From positions 372,001 to 436,000 of the forward strand of contig DASXUG010000008.1 of NCBI GenBank assembly GCA_036504995.1: a stretch of DNA of 64,000 bases. Direction: 5' to 3'. Both the position numbers and the translations under genes were made by a program. Every line of letters starts with the position of its first letter. Position 1 is the stretch's first letter. Positions 27,369 to 35,946 of this stretch are shown piece after piece. Under the pieces are notes generated by a model. That model did no database searches. It worked only from the letters and a program-made list of their open reading frames with translations, and was not told where the DNA came from. Source of the DNA: DASXUG01 sp036504995 (GTDB taxonomy: Bacteria > Pseudomonadota > Gammaproteobacteria > Burkholderiales > Methylophilaceae).

Positions 27369-27384
27369 CCTCTTTTGGGCACCA
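27369..27384 (+). repeat. Right attachment site (copy of tRNA-Leu 3' end)
   Basis: An exact 16-nt duplicate of the tRNA-Leu 3' end including CCA. Upstream, AGGTTC is also shared with the T-arm but with a 2-nt insertion between, so identity is broken there. No complete tRNA is present. Confidence 0.7.
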
Positions 27385-27719
27385 TGTGCAATTAAATTTG
27401 CACAAAAAAATCAATAAGTTAAAATAAAAATAAAATAATTAACTGCTTAAGTACCCGCAAAACGTTTTGTGCCCACCTTCTCCGTACGGTTACTATTCTA
27501 CTCCATCAATCCGCATTATTTAATTTAGATTATTTTTGATACTTTTTATAGACTGGTATGCGCCAGCACATAATTAGTATTTCTAACTTGGCAAAAATAC
27601 TCAACGAAACGATCTTGAGGTCACTCACTCAATAGGCATTACGCAGATTGATTAATCCAGCCAATATCATTTAGCCCACTTTCAAGTTTCGAAGAGGCTG
27701 GCTTTTGGACCCAAAAGAG

Positions 27720-27735
27720 TACCTCTTAAGGATAA
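27720..27735 (+). promoter_or_regulatory. NarL-type 7-2-7 site upstream of the cupin gene
   Basis: TACCTCT-TA-AGGATAA. The left heptamer matches the NarL consensus TACYYMT at 7 of 7 positions, the right one matches AKRRGTA at 5 of 7. It ends 69 nt before the cupin start codon. It is one of five such sites in this cluster. Confidence 0.6.
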
Positions 27736-27804
27736 TTGTTCAGCTATCTCATGCAAGCTAGTATCAAATCTCCAACAATTAACGTTACTTCGAGGAGAAA
27801 ATTC

Positions 27805-28161
27805 ATGTCAAATAACTTAGGTTTTAAGTATAAAAAACAAGCAATTAAAGATCAACAACCATCCATGAATGTAAAAAATGTACCAGCTTGGTTAGGTGAT
27901 ACTTTTATCTCTGCAGATAAAGACAAAACTATCTGTGCTGGTTTCTTTCGGCTAGAAAAAGGCGAAGCACTAGTCTACGATTACGACTACGAAGAAATGA
28001 AGATTATCGTTGATGGTACATTTATCATCTCAGACACTACGGGGCAGAAAGTGACGGCTACGGCGGGCGATGTTTTTTACTTCCCATCTGGCAGTCGCAT
28101 CACCTTTGAAACACCAGACTTTGCAATAGGATTCTTTTGCGGACAGCGCCAGCCTTTATAA
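27805..28161 (+). CDS. EutQ-like cupin protein of the methylated-amine region
   Basis: A small soluble single-cupin protein of 118 residues. The ATG at 27805 is preceded by a good ribosome site (GAGGAG), so this start is preferred to in-frame codons further upstream. The two cupin motifs appear as AGFFRLEKGEALVYDYDYEEMKII and TAGDVFYFPSGSRITFE, of the type found in EutQ and DUF861 proteins. Metal-ligand histidines of classical cupins are not evident. Its promoter site of the NarL type suggests co-regulation with the amine genes. The reaction is unknown; a role in binding a small amine or C1 compound would be speculation. Confidence 0.75.
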   Translation: MSNNLGFKYKKQAIKDQQPSMNVKNVPAWLGDTFISADKDKTICAGFFRLEKGEALVYDYDYEEMKIIVDGTFIISDTTGQKVTATAGDVFYFPSGSRITFETPDFAIGFFCGQRQPL

Positions 28162-28170
28162 AACCACACT

Positions 28171-28445
28171 TCAATCAACAGAAGTGTCATTTGCCCCTGC
28201 ACCAATAGTAGCATGGTTATTTGGGGTGGCTTTACAGTATTTCAGCGCGTATTCGGAGGGAGTCATCCAGTTCAAAGCTGAATGAGGATGCCTCCCTTAG
28301 TAAAGATAATCAAAAACAGGTATAACGTTTGTACCAAGAGATGAGATTGCCATTAAGATTAAAACGCTCACTCAGGCATAAATATTGATGGTGCCTGAGC
28401 TTGCCGTTCTCCTCTTCAAACTGCTTTAATCGCCTTAGCTCAGAG
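28171..28445 (-). mobile_element. Decayed IS3-family insertion sequence
   Basis: Reading the minus strand, 28171-28296 encodes a typical end of an IS3-family transposase (RHPHSALNWMTPSEYALKYC, then a stop), closely like the usual RPHSSLGY-type C-terminus. At about 28395-28441 is a piece resembling the leucine-zipper end of OrfA (LRRLKQFEEENGKL). Only these fragments remain, separated by stops, so the element is dead. It lies between the cupin and tmm genes and points to past rearrangement at the edge of the cluster. Confidence 0.75.
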
Positions 28446-28449
28446 GAGC

Positions 28450-29829
28450 CTAACCCGCCGTAGTTCTCTTAGCTGCAGGCACTTCACTTTTCTCGGAAAG
28501 ATAGGCTTCCAAAGAGTCATCCAACGCTTGTAACCAAGGAGTGTGATGGGGTGGCGACATGGTGCCTGTCATCAAAGAGCGATACGAGTGATCTCGGAAA
28601 GTCATGATATTTTGCTTTTTATGATATTTCCATTCGAGGAAGGTCTGATTAACCGCAGGTATATCAAATGACGGGTAATCTGTCGCATCAATCAGCTCCT
28701 GAATATAATCCCCTTGATACGTGTACATTTCTTCAGCCGTTTGTAGCGTTAGTTCTTTTTCCCGCCACATCATGCTGTGCGCCCTCATATCTGCTTTTGC
28801 AGGTAATGTAATACGCCCCAGAATGATGTCACGCACATACCAAGCCTGTGCATCAAACATATTGAATGAATACCACTGATCTTGCATGCCGATGTAGAAA
28901 AATTTTGGATTATCTTCCCATGCTACGCCTTTATAAAGATTGAGTGGCCATAGACGATTGTTGGTCTTCAAACGTAAATCATCTGCCAGGAACGGAAAGG
29001 AATGCAAATAGCCAGTACACAGAATTATCGCATCCACTTTTCGGGAACTGCCATCGAGAAAATATGCGGTATCGGTATCGACTCTGACCAGATTAGGCTT
29101 TTCTTCCCAGTTTTCTGGCCATTTATAACCCATGGGGGCGGTGCGATAACAACTTATCAGGCTGCGTGCACCGTATTTGTAACATTGTGAGCCAATATCT
29201 TCAGCTGAGTAACTGCTGCCCACTAGTAGAACGTCCTTGCCTTTGAATTCCAGCGCATCCCGGAAATCATGGGCATGCAAGATACGTCCGCCGAATTTGT
29301 CAAAGCCTTCAAAAGTCGGTATTTTGGGGGTAGAGAAATGCCCAGTCGCGCAGACCACATAATCAAACTCTTCGGCATAAACCGTATCCGTTGTGTGATC
29401 TTGCACCGTCACGGTGAATTTTTGAGTTGCATCATTGTAGGTCACATTGCGCACAGCGGTATTAAAGCGAATATAGTCGCGTACGCCTGCTTTCTCTACG
29501 CGACCTTTGATGTAATCAAACAACACTTCACGGGGTGGATAAGAGGCAATCGGTTTGCCAAAATGCTCTTCAAAGGTGTAATCCGCAAATTCCAGACATT
29601 CTTTGGGACCATTTGACCAAAGATAACGATACATACTACCATGTGCAGGTTCGCCATTTTCGTCGGAACCTGTACGCCAACTGTAATTCCACAAACCACC
29701 CCAGTCGCTTTGTTTTTCAAAGCAGACAATCTCTGGGATTTTAGCCCCTTTTACCTGGGCTGATTGAAAGGCTCTAAGTTGTGCGAGGCCGCTTGGACCA
29801 GCACCGAGTATCGCTATTCGCGTTGACAT
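28450..29829 (-). CDS. tmm: Trimethylamine monooxygenase (flavin-containing)
   Basis: Tmm oxidises trimethylamine to trimethylamine N-oxide with NADPH and O2. The protein is 459 residues from the ATG at 29829, preceded by GGAGAAA; an ATG 15 nt upstream is less well placed. It has the FAD motif ILGAGPSG (about 6-13), the FMO fingerprint FGGRILHAHDF, the NADPH-binding VGSSYSAED and the CATGHFSTP motif. Length and details fit bacterial Tmm rather than Baeyer-Villiger enzymes, and the neighbouring tdm and dmm genes fix the substrate. It is transcribed away from tdm, with a NarL-type site in the shared upstream region. Confidence 0.92.
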   Translation of the reverse strand: MSTRIAILGAGPSGLAQLRAFQSAQVKGAKIPEIVCFEKQSDWGGLWNYSWRTGSDENGEPAHGSMYRYLWSNGPKECLEFADYTFEEHFGKPIASYPPREVLFDYIKGRVEKAGVRDYIRFNTAVRNVTYNDATQKFTVTVQDHTTDTVYAEEFDYVVCATGHFSTPKIPTFEGFDKFGGRILHAHDFRDALEFKGKDVLLVGSSYSAEDIGSQCYKYGARSLISCYRTAPMGYKWPENWEEKPNLVRVDTDTAYFLDGSSRKVDAIILCTGYLHSFPFLADDLRLKTNNRLWPLNLYKGVAWEDNPKFFYIGMQDQWYSFNMFDAQAWYVRDIILGRITLPAKADMRAHSMMWREKELTLQTAEEMYTYQGDYIQELIDATDYPSFDIPAVNQTFLEWKYHKKQNIMTFRDHSYRSLMTGTMSPPHHTPWLQALDDSLEAYLSEKSEVPAAKRTTAG

Positions 29830-30205
29830 GGGTTTCTCCATCAATGTTATTTATCATCATGCGCTGGGGATAAACCAGCGATGTGCGTAGAATATCCTGC
29901 TTCGCCAACATGAAAAATCCTCATCAAGAAGTACTCCAAACTGGGTATATAAAGTTTGGCACTTTTCAACTTAAGATAGTGGAGAGGCAATGACTCGCTT
30001 ATGTCTCTTGCAGTGGTGAGTTCAACGGACAAATCATATTTGACGGGATTTACACTGGAGGTAATACCAATGAGGTACGCCATCAGGAGAATTGAATCAA
30101 ATTCACTTAAGGTCAATATTGTTGCAATATATACAAGACTAATAGTCAATTTACATCAGAGCGACATGCTTTTAACCCGAAAAATCCCACAAATATGGTG
30201 AAAAG
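29830..30205. other. Divergent control region between tmm and tdm
   Basis: 376 nt without a gene, serving two divergent starts. It contains the NarL-type site at 29932-29947. A possible -10 hexamer for tmm (TATTCT on the minus strand, 29889-29894) is weak. The half nearer tdm shows no second complete 7-2-7 site. Confidence 0.55.
29932..29947. promoter_or_regulatory. NarL-type 7-2-7 site between tmm and tdm
   Basis: TACTCCA-AA-CTGGGTA. Each heptamer matches the NarL consensus at 6 of 7 positions. It lies 102 nt upstream of the tmm start and 258 nt upstream of tdm, so it could serve one or both. Confidence 0.6.
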
Positions 30206-32530
30206 ATGCAAGAAATGAAACAACGACAATGGGGAGAGGACTATTATTTTGAGTCTTGCTTAACAAAACCTATCACCCAGTACCGTCTGGATGGACAACA
30301 TGCGATTAAATTATCCCTGCGCACTGGGGACACGCTAGAAATTCTCAGCCAGGATAAAGCCCAAAGCACTGAACTGATTGTGTTGGACACACAAGGCAAA
30401 CTGGCACCAGCCTTACTGGATAAGCGCCTACCAGTGCCAGCAGTGGGTATTCAACAACAGCTTCAGCAAAGTGGTTCTGCCGCTCATAGACTGCGCAACC
30501 AATTTGAAACCTGGCAACTGGATGCCTCCTATCTGCAACAGGCTATAACGGTTGCTGGTGAAGAACTCGCTCAATTCACTGCGACAAAAGATTTGACCGT
30601 CGTGATTGTAGCGGCTGGCCCAAAAATGTCGGTTGAAGAACAGACCCCAGTGACCGAAGTGGAACTCACCGTTACCTACGCCAGCCTATCAGAACCACCC
30701 TTACCACCACCATTAGCGGCAATAAAACATGAGCTACGTATTGCGCGCGCCACGGCACGGACTTATGAGGTCAAAAAAGGTGAGTGGATTCAGATTATTG
30801 ATGTGTCAGGCAAGCAATGCTCAGACTTTATCGCGTTTGATAAGCAAGCCTTGCAACAAGGCGTAGTAATTAGTCTAGATGCGACCGCCACCCGAACGGT
30901 GATGGGTTTGAGTAATCCTGTTCCTGGCTTACATTCACGCTATCTCGGTTCGGACCTGCAGTCGATGATAGAAGTAGTTCAGGACACCGTTGGCAGACAT
31001 GATAGCTTTCTGCTGGCATGCACACCAAAATACTATGAAGACAGTGGCTATTTCGGCCATATCAGTTGCACCGAAAACTTTAACCAGGTGTTAGCTGCGC
31101 ATGGCATTGCACCGCGTGCTGGCTGGCCTGCCATTAATTTATTTTTCAACACGTTTATTGATGCCTCGGGAGCCGTATTGATGGATGAACCGTGGTCACG
31201 GGCGGGAGATTATATTTTACTGCGTGCGGATAGAGACCTTGTCTGCGCCTCCTCTGCCTGCCCAGACGATATTGATCCTGCCAATGGCTGGTATCCTACA
31301 GATATTCATGTGCGTATTTACGACGCTGAACAACATTTTCCCCGTGCCATTGCCTATCGCAACACTTCTGAGGAGTTACCTCGCATGACCAAAACTTCTG
31401 GGTTTCATACCCGAACTTCTGCATTAACCAAAAAATTTATCGACTATGCCGGCTATTGGGTTGCCACTGACTATGATGGTTGGGGTACCAATGCCGAATA
31501 TCTCGCCTGCCGTGAACGCGTGGCGATATTGGACTTGTCAGTGATACGAAAATTTGAAGTCGTCGGCCCTGATGCAGTGGCCTTTTTGCAATATGTATTA
31601 ACACAGAATATCAGCCGCATGGCGATAGGTGAAATTGCACACTCAGCAATTTGCCTTGAAACTGGCGGCATGGTAGATGACGGAACTATTTTCCGTATGG
31701 GCGAACAGGCCTTTCGCTGGTGTTGTGGTGCAGAATCCACTGGCATCTGGATGAGAGAAAAAGCACAAGAAAAAGGTTTTAAAGTCAGCATTCGAAATGC
31801 CAGTGCACAGATCGACAATCTCGCTGTTCAAGGCCCTAAGAGCCGCGAATTGTTAAGCAAAATCATTTGGACTCCGGATAGTCGACCCACGGTTGAAAAG
31901 CTCAAATGGTTTCACTTTACTATTGGCAGGCTGGGAGGGCCAGCGGGAAAGCCCGTGATGATTTCAAGAACCGGTTATACTGGCGAATTGGGGTATGAAG
32001 TATGGTGTCATCCAGACGATAGCGAAACATTATGGGACGCTGTTTGGGACGCTGGCCAACCCTACCAGATCGCCCCTATGGGTTTTAATGCGCTCGATAT
32101 ATTACGCATCGAAGCTGGCCTGAGTATGGGCGGGCACGAGTTTGACCACAGCACCAACCCATTTGAAGCAGGCACTGGCTTTAGTGTACCTTTAAGCTCC
32201 AAACAGGAAAACTTTATTGGTCGTGACGCATTATCGCGTCAAACACCAGAGAGTCGGAACAAGTTAGTCGGCATGATTCTGCATGGTGGTGATCCAGCCG
32301 CCCATGGCGATCATGTCTATCATGGGCGCTTTCCAGTTGGTATCGTCACAAGCGCCACTTACTCACCCTTAATGGGAAAACAGATTGCAATGATACGGGT
32401 TGCACCTGACTTTTCCGCCATCGGCACTCGCCTTGAAGTAGGCAAGCTGGATGGGCAACAGAAACGCCTAGCGGGGGAAGTCGTGAAATTACCGTTTTAC
32501 GACCCCAAGCGCGAAAAACTAGTTTCATAA
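30206..32530 (+). CDS. tdm: Trimethylamine N-oxide demethylase
   Basis: Tdm converts trimethylamine N-oxide to dimethylamine and formaldehyde; its GcvT-like tail can hand the C1 unit to tetrahydrofolate. The 774 residues match the Methylocella-type enzyme in build. An N-terminal region of about 175 residues is followed by a DUF1989 domain (about 178-380) with the conserved cysteines Cys205 (GKQCSDF), Cys272 (ACTPKYY), Cys288 and Cys347/352. Then come GcvT N- and C-terminal domains (about 405-770; RTGYTGELGYEVW, GFNALDILRIEAG, FEAGTGF). Product and cofactor use are family knowledge. A terminator follows the gene. Confidence 0.93.
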   Translation: MQEMKQRQWGEDYYFESCLTKPITQYRLDGQHAIKLSLRTGDTLEILSQDKAQSTELIVLDTQGKLAPALLDKRLPVPAVGIQQQLQQSGSAAHRLRNQFETWQLDASYLQQAITVAGEELAQFTATKDLTVVIVAAGPKMSVEEQTPVTEVELTVTYASLSEPPLPPPLAAIKHELRIARATARTYEVKKGEWIQIIDVSGKQCSDFIAFDKQALQQGVVISLDATATRTVMGLSNPVPGLHSRYLGSDLQSMIEVVQDTVGRHDSFLLACTPKYYEDSGYFGHISCTENFNQVLAAHGIAPRAGWPAINLFFNTFIDASGAVLMDEPWSRAGDYILLRADRDLVCASSACPDDIDPANGWYPTDIHVRIYDAEQHFPRAIAYRNTSEELPRMTKTSGFHTRTSALTKKFIDYAGYWVATDYDGWGTNAEYLACRERVAILDLSVIRKFEVVGPDAVAFLQYVLTQNISRMAIGEIAHSAICLETGGMVDDGTIFRMGEQAFRWCCGAESTGIWMREKAQEKGFKVSIRNASAQIDNLAVQGPKSRELLSKIIWTPDSRPTVEKLKWFHFTIGRLGGPAGKPVMISRTGYTGELGYEVWCHPDDSETLWDAVWDAGQPYQIAPMGFNALDILRIEAGLSMGGHEFDHSTNPFEAGTGFSVPLSSKQENFIGRDALSRQTPESRNKLVGMILHGGDPAAHGDHVYHGRFPVGIVTSATYSPLMGKQIAMIRVAPDFSAIGTRLEVGKLDGQQKRLAGEVVKLPFYDPKREKLVS

Positions 32531-32620
32531 GCGGTGAACTCGATTAATCTAGGCCGATATTACTGAATCTTTGAGTTACTAAAAAGGTGTGGGACAATCC
32601 ATCAGTCTGGCATTTCCAAT

Positions 32621-32655
32621 AAAAAAGCGGGTGGCATGAGCCACCCGCTTTTTTT
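32621..32655. terminator. Strong bidirectional terminator between tdm and the permease gene
   Basis: A 9-bp GC-rich stem (GCGGGTGGC/GCCACCCGC) with a 4-nt loop is flanked by A6 on the left and T7 on the right, so it works for both converging genes. Confidence 0.92.
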
Positions 32656-32675
32656 ATTCAGTCCAACTTTAAAAA

Positions 32676-34379
32676 TTAACTCACCATATTATGTGTTACG
32701 TAAACCACGATACAGCCAGCAGCTAGGACGATGTAGGGCAATACTCCAGCACGTGACGCAACCCCCTCTTCACTTTTATCAAGATGCATATCCTCAAGCA
32801 TGGCTTGTGGAAACTTACCCTTATCCTGTACATAATGTCTAAACACAAATACAGGCAGAATCAAAGCAGCAAATATCAGGCCCGCCTTTAATGTACCAGC
32901 ACCCCAAATATCGGCGCCCAAGCCCATTAAAGCAAGATTTACAAAACTCAACAAGCCGCCCAACATCAACAATATTGTCGGCGCTTTGTATGGACGAGAC
33001 CAATTAGGTCTATCCAAGCGGTGAATCCAACCAGCGTTTAAGTTGAGGAAATTGAAGATAATGTATCCAACATTTGAAGCTGCCAACACAAACACATAAT
33101 CTGACATCATTAGTAATATCAAATTAAAACATAGATCTGTCCACATAGCTCGCGTAGGTGCACCGTGCTCATTTACGTGAGACAAGTACTTTGGCAACCA
33201 GCCATCTACCGATGCTTGATACAAAGTCCTTGATGAGCCCGCCATCGAAGTCATGATGGAAAGTAATAATGCTAGCACCAGCATAAGCACCAACACGCCA
33301 GCGATTACCTTGCCTCCACCCAGCATACTGGATAGCGCCGCAGCCACGCCCATGCCACTATAAATATCAGGCGCCAACATGCCACTATACACAGCAGGAG
33401 TTGTCACAGCACCTGATGCGTCAGTAACCGCTGGAGTCACTAAATGCCCTAAGCCAAGATGCGCCTGAAAAGCTAAAGGCACTAAAGTGAATACAGCAAT
33501 ACAGAGCAAGCCAGAGTAGAAAATTGCTTTAAAAGTATCAGTCTTTGGATTTCTGAATTCACGGGTATAGCAAACCGCAGTCTCAAAACCGTAAGTCGAC
33601 CAAGCTGCTATAAACAACCCACCCGCCATTAACTTCCACCCATCAATATTCCATATGCCATCAATCACATTACCAGTACCGTCATAGCCCAATGGATCTA
33701 GCGGGAAAAAGTTCGCTTGTGGCATATCGCCCGTTAATATGGGAACAAGCCCTATCAGCATTAAAGGAATTAAGGCTGTTACCCCAAGAATCATGGTTGC
33801 TTTTGCAGAGCGCAAAATCCCGCCATGTTGAATCGAAAATACTGTCATCAAAACTGCAGCACCCAAAATAAAGGTCGCATTAATTCTAAGGGCCAAACCA
33901 GCCTTGATGAAGCTGAGGTCAAATAAGGTAATTTGCCAAGTATTAATCACAGCATCTGGCGCAAATAAAGCACTGAGGATATATCCAGCAGCTAACCCTG
34001 AACCAATGGCCAGTACAGGAGACCACGCAAACCAGTTACACCAAACTGAGACAGGTGCAATAAACTTGCTGTATCTCACCCATGCAACCGCGCCATATAC
34101 CGAAGCTCCCCCAGATTTATGCGGAAATAAGCCAGCAATTTCCGCATAAGTAAACGCTTGAATAAATCCAAACCCAATCGACAACATCCACACTAGCCAT
34201 GAAGGCTTGCCAACGGTTGCCGCAATCGCACCGATTGAAAACAAGACAAGCGCTGGTACACCACTTGCCACCCAAAATGCGCCTTGCCAACCGATCTTCC
34301 GATGTAATGTTGCGTTTTGCGCAGCTACATTGCCAGAACGATCAGTTGAAATTGCATCAACTGAAATATTTACACTCAA
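32676..34379 (-). CDS. APC superfamily permease, probable methylated-amine or N-oxide transporter
   Basis: An inner membrane transporter of 567 residues with about twelve hydrophobic helices, of the amino acid-polyamine-organocation type. The first helix contains GVPALVLFSIGAIAATVG and later segments show TYGFETAVCYTREFRNPKTDTF, like GABA/ethanolamine-type permeases. It converges on tdm and has a NarL-type site upstream, so trimethylamine, its N-oxide or dimethylamine is the most likely substrate. No sequence feature proves this, and an amino acid or amide remains possible. The first 30 residues are a hydrophilic extension. Confidence 0.82.
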   Translation of the reverse strand: MSVNISVDAISTDRSGNVAAQNATLHRKIGWQGAFWVASGVPALVLFSIGAIAATVGKPSWLVWMLSIGFGFIQAFTYAEIAGLFPHKSGGASVYGAVAWVRYSKFIAPVSVWCNWFAWSPVLAIGSGLAAGYILSALFAPDAVINTWQITLFDLSFIKAGLALRINATFILGAAVLMTVFSIQHGGILRSAKATMILGVTALIPLMLIGLVPILTGDMPQANFFPLDPLGYDGTGNVIDGIWNIDGWKLMAGGLFIAAWSTYGFETAVCYTREFRNPKTDTFKAIFYSGLLCIAVFTLVPLAFQAHLGLGHLVTPAVTDASGAVTTPAVYSGMLAPDIYSGMGVAAALSSMLGGGKVIAGVLVLMLVLALLLSIMTSMAGSSRTLYQASVDGWLPKYLSHVNEHGAPTRAMWTDLCFNLILLMMSDYVFVLAASNVGYIIFNFLNLNAGWIHRLDRPNWSRPYKAPTILLMLGGLLSFVNLALMGLGADIWGAGTLKAGLIFAALILPVFVFRHYVQDKGKFPQAMLEDMHLDKSEEGVASRAGVLPYIVLAAGCIVVYVTHNMVS

Positions 34380-34742
34380 TTTAAATCCCCTTTATAAACT
34401 TTCCCGTAAGAATCTCTGCTATTGCATTCAGATATTACCAACTGGGATAAAGCCAATGATTCAGACGTCGCCGTCTGGCTAAAAAATTCCATACGAGAGG
34501 CGCAGCATTCTCGCATTTAGGCTCTATTCTGATAACTAGTGTTGATACATATCAATTCCCATTACGGATTACTTCTAAGGGAGTAGTAGTGAAGTATTCA
34601 TCAATATTCTTGTAGGCTTTCGTAATACCCAGCCTTTACCTCTTTAGCACTACATCTTCTAGTTAATATGAGATAGCTGCTGCTCCAAGTAATATTCAAA
34701 CTCGCCCGCATTAAACATTAGGTAACTCTGCTAAGGGCAGGT
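34380..34742. other. Control region between the permease and globin-like genes
   Basis: 363 nt between divergent starts with no gene. It contains the best NarL-type site of the window (34570-34585). A TATTCT hexamer at 34605-34610 could be a -10 element toward the globin-like gene. Confidence 0.55.
34570..34585. promoter_or_regulatory. NarL-type 7-2-7 site upstream of the permease gene
   Basis: TACTTCT-AA-GGGAGTA. The heptamers match the NarL consensus at 7 of 7 and 6 of 7 positions. It lies 190 nt from the permease start and 157 nt from the globin-like start, farther than the other sites. Confidence 0.65.
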
Positions 34743-35087
34743 ATGACAGAGCGACACATCAACCCGAACAGGAATCAATCAATATATGCAGAATTAGGCG
34801 GGGTAACTGCCATACAGCAATTGGTCAAGGTGATCTATGGCAGAGTGGAGATCAAACCTGAAGTTGAACTTTTACTTTCGCTTCACTTAAGAGTTAACGG
34901 GCTTGCGCACGCCAGAGTTGAGCAATTTAATTTTCTATCTGGCTTTTTGGGTGGGCCTAAGCTTTATAACGTAAATCCTTCCACGTCTGGTCCAAGGCCC
35001 ATAAAACAAGACAGCTTTAGTGACTCTCCTAACAGGTGCATTCTCACCACAGCCAAGTCAAATTGCGTAATTATTGTTTACCTTTAA
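34743..35087 (+). pseudogene. Group II truncated hemoglobin, apparently degraded at the C-terminus
   Basis: The first 80 or so residues read as a group II truncated hemoglobin: YAELGGVTAIQQLVKVIYGRV, the loop before LSLH, and QFNFLSGFLGGPKLY. In intact members the helix with the proximal heme histidine follows (a GHPxLRxRH pattern), then ERDQWLxCM. Here the text becomes SGPRPIKQDSFSDSPNR and runs out with no heme histidine, and the frame ends inside the 3' end of folE2. I read it as a gene that lost its C-terminal half. A good ribosome site (AAGGGCAGG) precedes the ATG, so a truncated product could still be made. Confidence 0.55.
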
Positions 35088-35868
35088 TCACTGCGAATGC
35101 AGAATGATTGTGAATAGACTCAAAATTTTCGCACTCCACGGTATAAGCACCAACCCGTGGCTCTAAATTTAACTGTGTTGCAATATCACGCACCATATCT
35201 TCTACAAATTTCGGGTTATCGTATGCATGCTCTGTCACATATTTCTCATCTGAACGCTTAAGCAATCCATATAGCTGAGCGGAGGCCTGAGCCTCAACCA
35301 AATCAATGAGGTCTTCAATGTCAATCGCTGAAAGTACAACCGCACTAACCGTAACGTGAGAGCGCTGGTTATGAGCGCCATAGTTAGCAATTTTTTTAGA
35401 GCATGGGCAAAGACTGGTAACAGGAACTAACAACTTAAGCGTCAACTGAACGCGCCCTGTTTGCCCAATTTCCCCAAGCAGACTAACTTCATAATCCATA
35501 AGACTCTCAATACCAGATACGGGAGCCGCTTTTTTTACAAAAAAAGGGAAGCTCATTTCAATATGCCCAGAACGTGCATCAAGTCGAGCTACCATGTCAT
35601 GCAACATAGCTTCGAAAGTTGCGATAGAAAAAACAGACTCGTTGAGATTGAGTATCTCTACAAAGCGCGACATATGGGTACCTTTAAATTGTGCAGGTAG
35701 ATGCACGTACATATTAAAACTCGCCACAGTGTGTTGAAGATTCCCAGTGCTATCTTGTACCTTCACTGGATGACGCATAGCCTTGATTCCCACTTTATCT
35801 ATGCTCAAAGCCCTTGAGTCTGGTAAATTTTGCACATCTGTCATCGTAAAATCGCGTGGTAAGTTCAC
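35071..35868 (-). CDS. folE2: GTP cyclohydrolase FolE2 (type IB)
   Basis: FolE2 makes dihydroneopterin triphosphate from GTP, the first step to tetrahydrofolate and tetrahydromethanopterin. The 265 residues carry the type IB signature VTSLCPCSKKIANYGAHNQRS with the metal-ligand cysteine, and ALSIDKVGIKAMRHPV near the N-terminus. Type IB enzymes do not depend on zinc. Its place in an amine-oxidation cluster makes sense because Tdm and DmmD use folate. A NarL-type site lies 78 nt before the start, and a terminator separates it from the regulator genes upstream. Confidence 0.94.
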   Translation of the reverse strand: MNLPRDFTMTDVQNLPDSRALSIDKVGIKAMRHPVKVQDSTGNLQHTVASFNMYVHLPAQFKGTHMSRFVEILNLNESVFSIATFEAMLHDMVARLDARSGHIEMSFPFFVKKAAPVSGIESLMDYEVSLLGEIGQTGRVQLTLKLLVPVTSLCPCSKKIANYGAHNQRSHVTVSAVVLSAIDIEDLIDLVEAQASAQLYGLLKRSDEKYVTEHAYDNPKFVEDMVRDIATQLNLEPRVGAYTVECENFESIHNHSAFAVIKGKQ

Positions 35869-35946
35869 AGGTTTAATCCATTTTTCTCTTTAACTGTTGC
35901 TCGATAATGCAGCATTTACCCCCGCTCATCTATTCACTTTAGGGTT

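Larger units (their letters stand above)
24849..27384. mobile_element. Small integrated element (about 2.5 kb) at the tRNA-Leu 3' end, without integrase
   Basis: The stretch starts with the 3' end of tRNA-Leu and ends with an exact 16-nt copy of it (CCTCTTTTGGGCACCA). That is the arrangement left when a tyrosine-recombinase element inserts into a tRNA gene. Inside are a HicA/HicB-like pair, a DUF6941-like gene, repeated GGTTACCA motifs near the left end and one copy near the right end. No integrase, excisionase or replication gene can be seen, so it is either a decayed island or one mobilised in trans. Sequence composition is visibly more A/T-rich than in the flanking housekeeping genes. The mobile origin is inference from structure. 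Confidence 0.65.
26897..27719. other. Gene-free stretch across the right end of the element
   Basis: More than 800 nt without a convincing gene. It holds the second copy of the 17-nt iteron (27315-27331) and the right attachment site. Beyond the element is A/T-rich DNA leading to the cupin promoter. A minus-strand frame at 26982-27176 is open for 64 codons but has no start codon. Overlapping short hairpins (AGAAGCT/AGCTTCT) follow the DUF6941-like gene at 26905-26935. Confidence 0.5.

Noticed and set aside
27386..27403. Short hairpin (GTGCAA/TTGCAC) after the right attachment site
   Set aside because: The A-run follows on the plus strand, the wrong side for a terminator of either direction, and the stem is only 6 bp.
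30206..32530. Annotation of the tdm product as glycine cleavage T-protein or urea-carboxylase-associated protein
   Set aside because: The DUF1989 plus GcvT fusion of 774 residues next to tmm and dmm fits TMAO demethylase; single-domain labels describe only parts of it.
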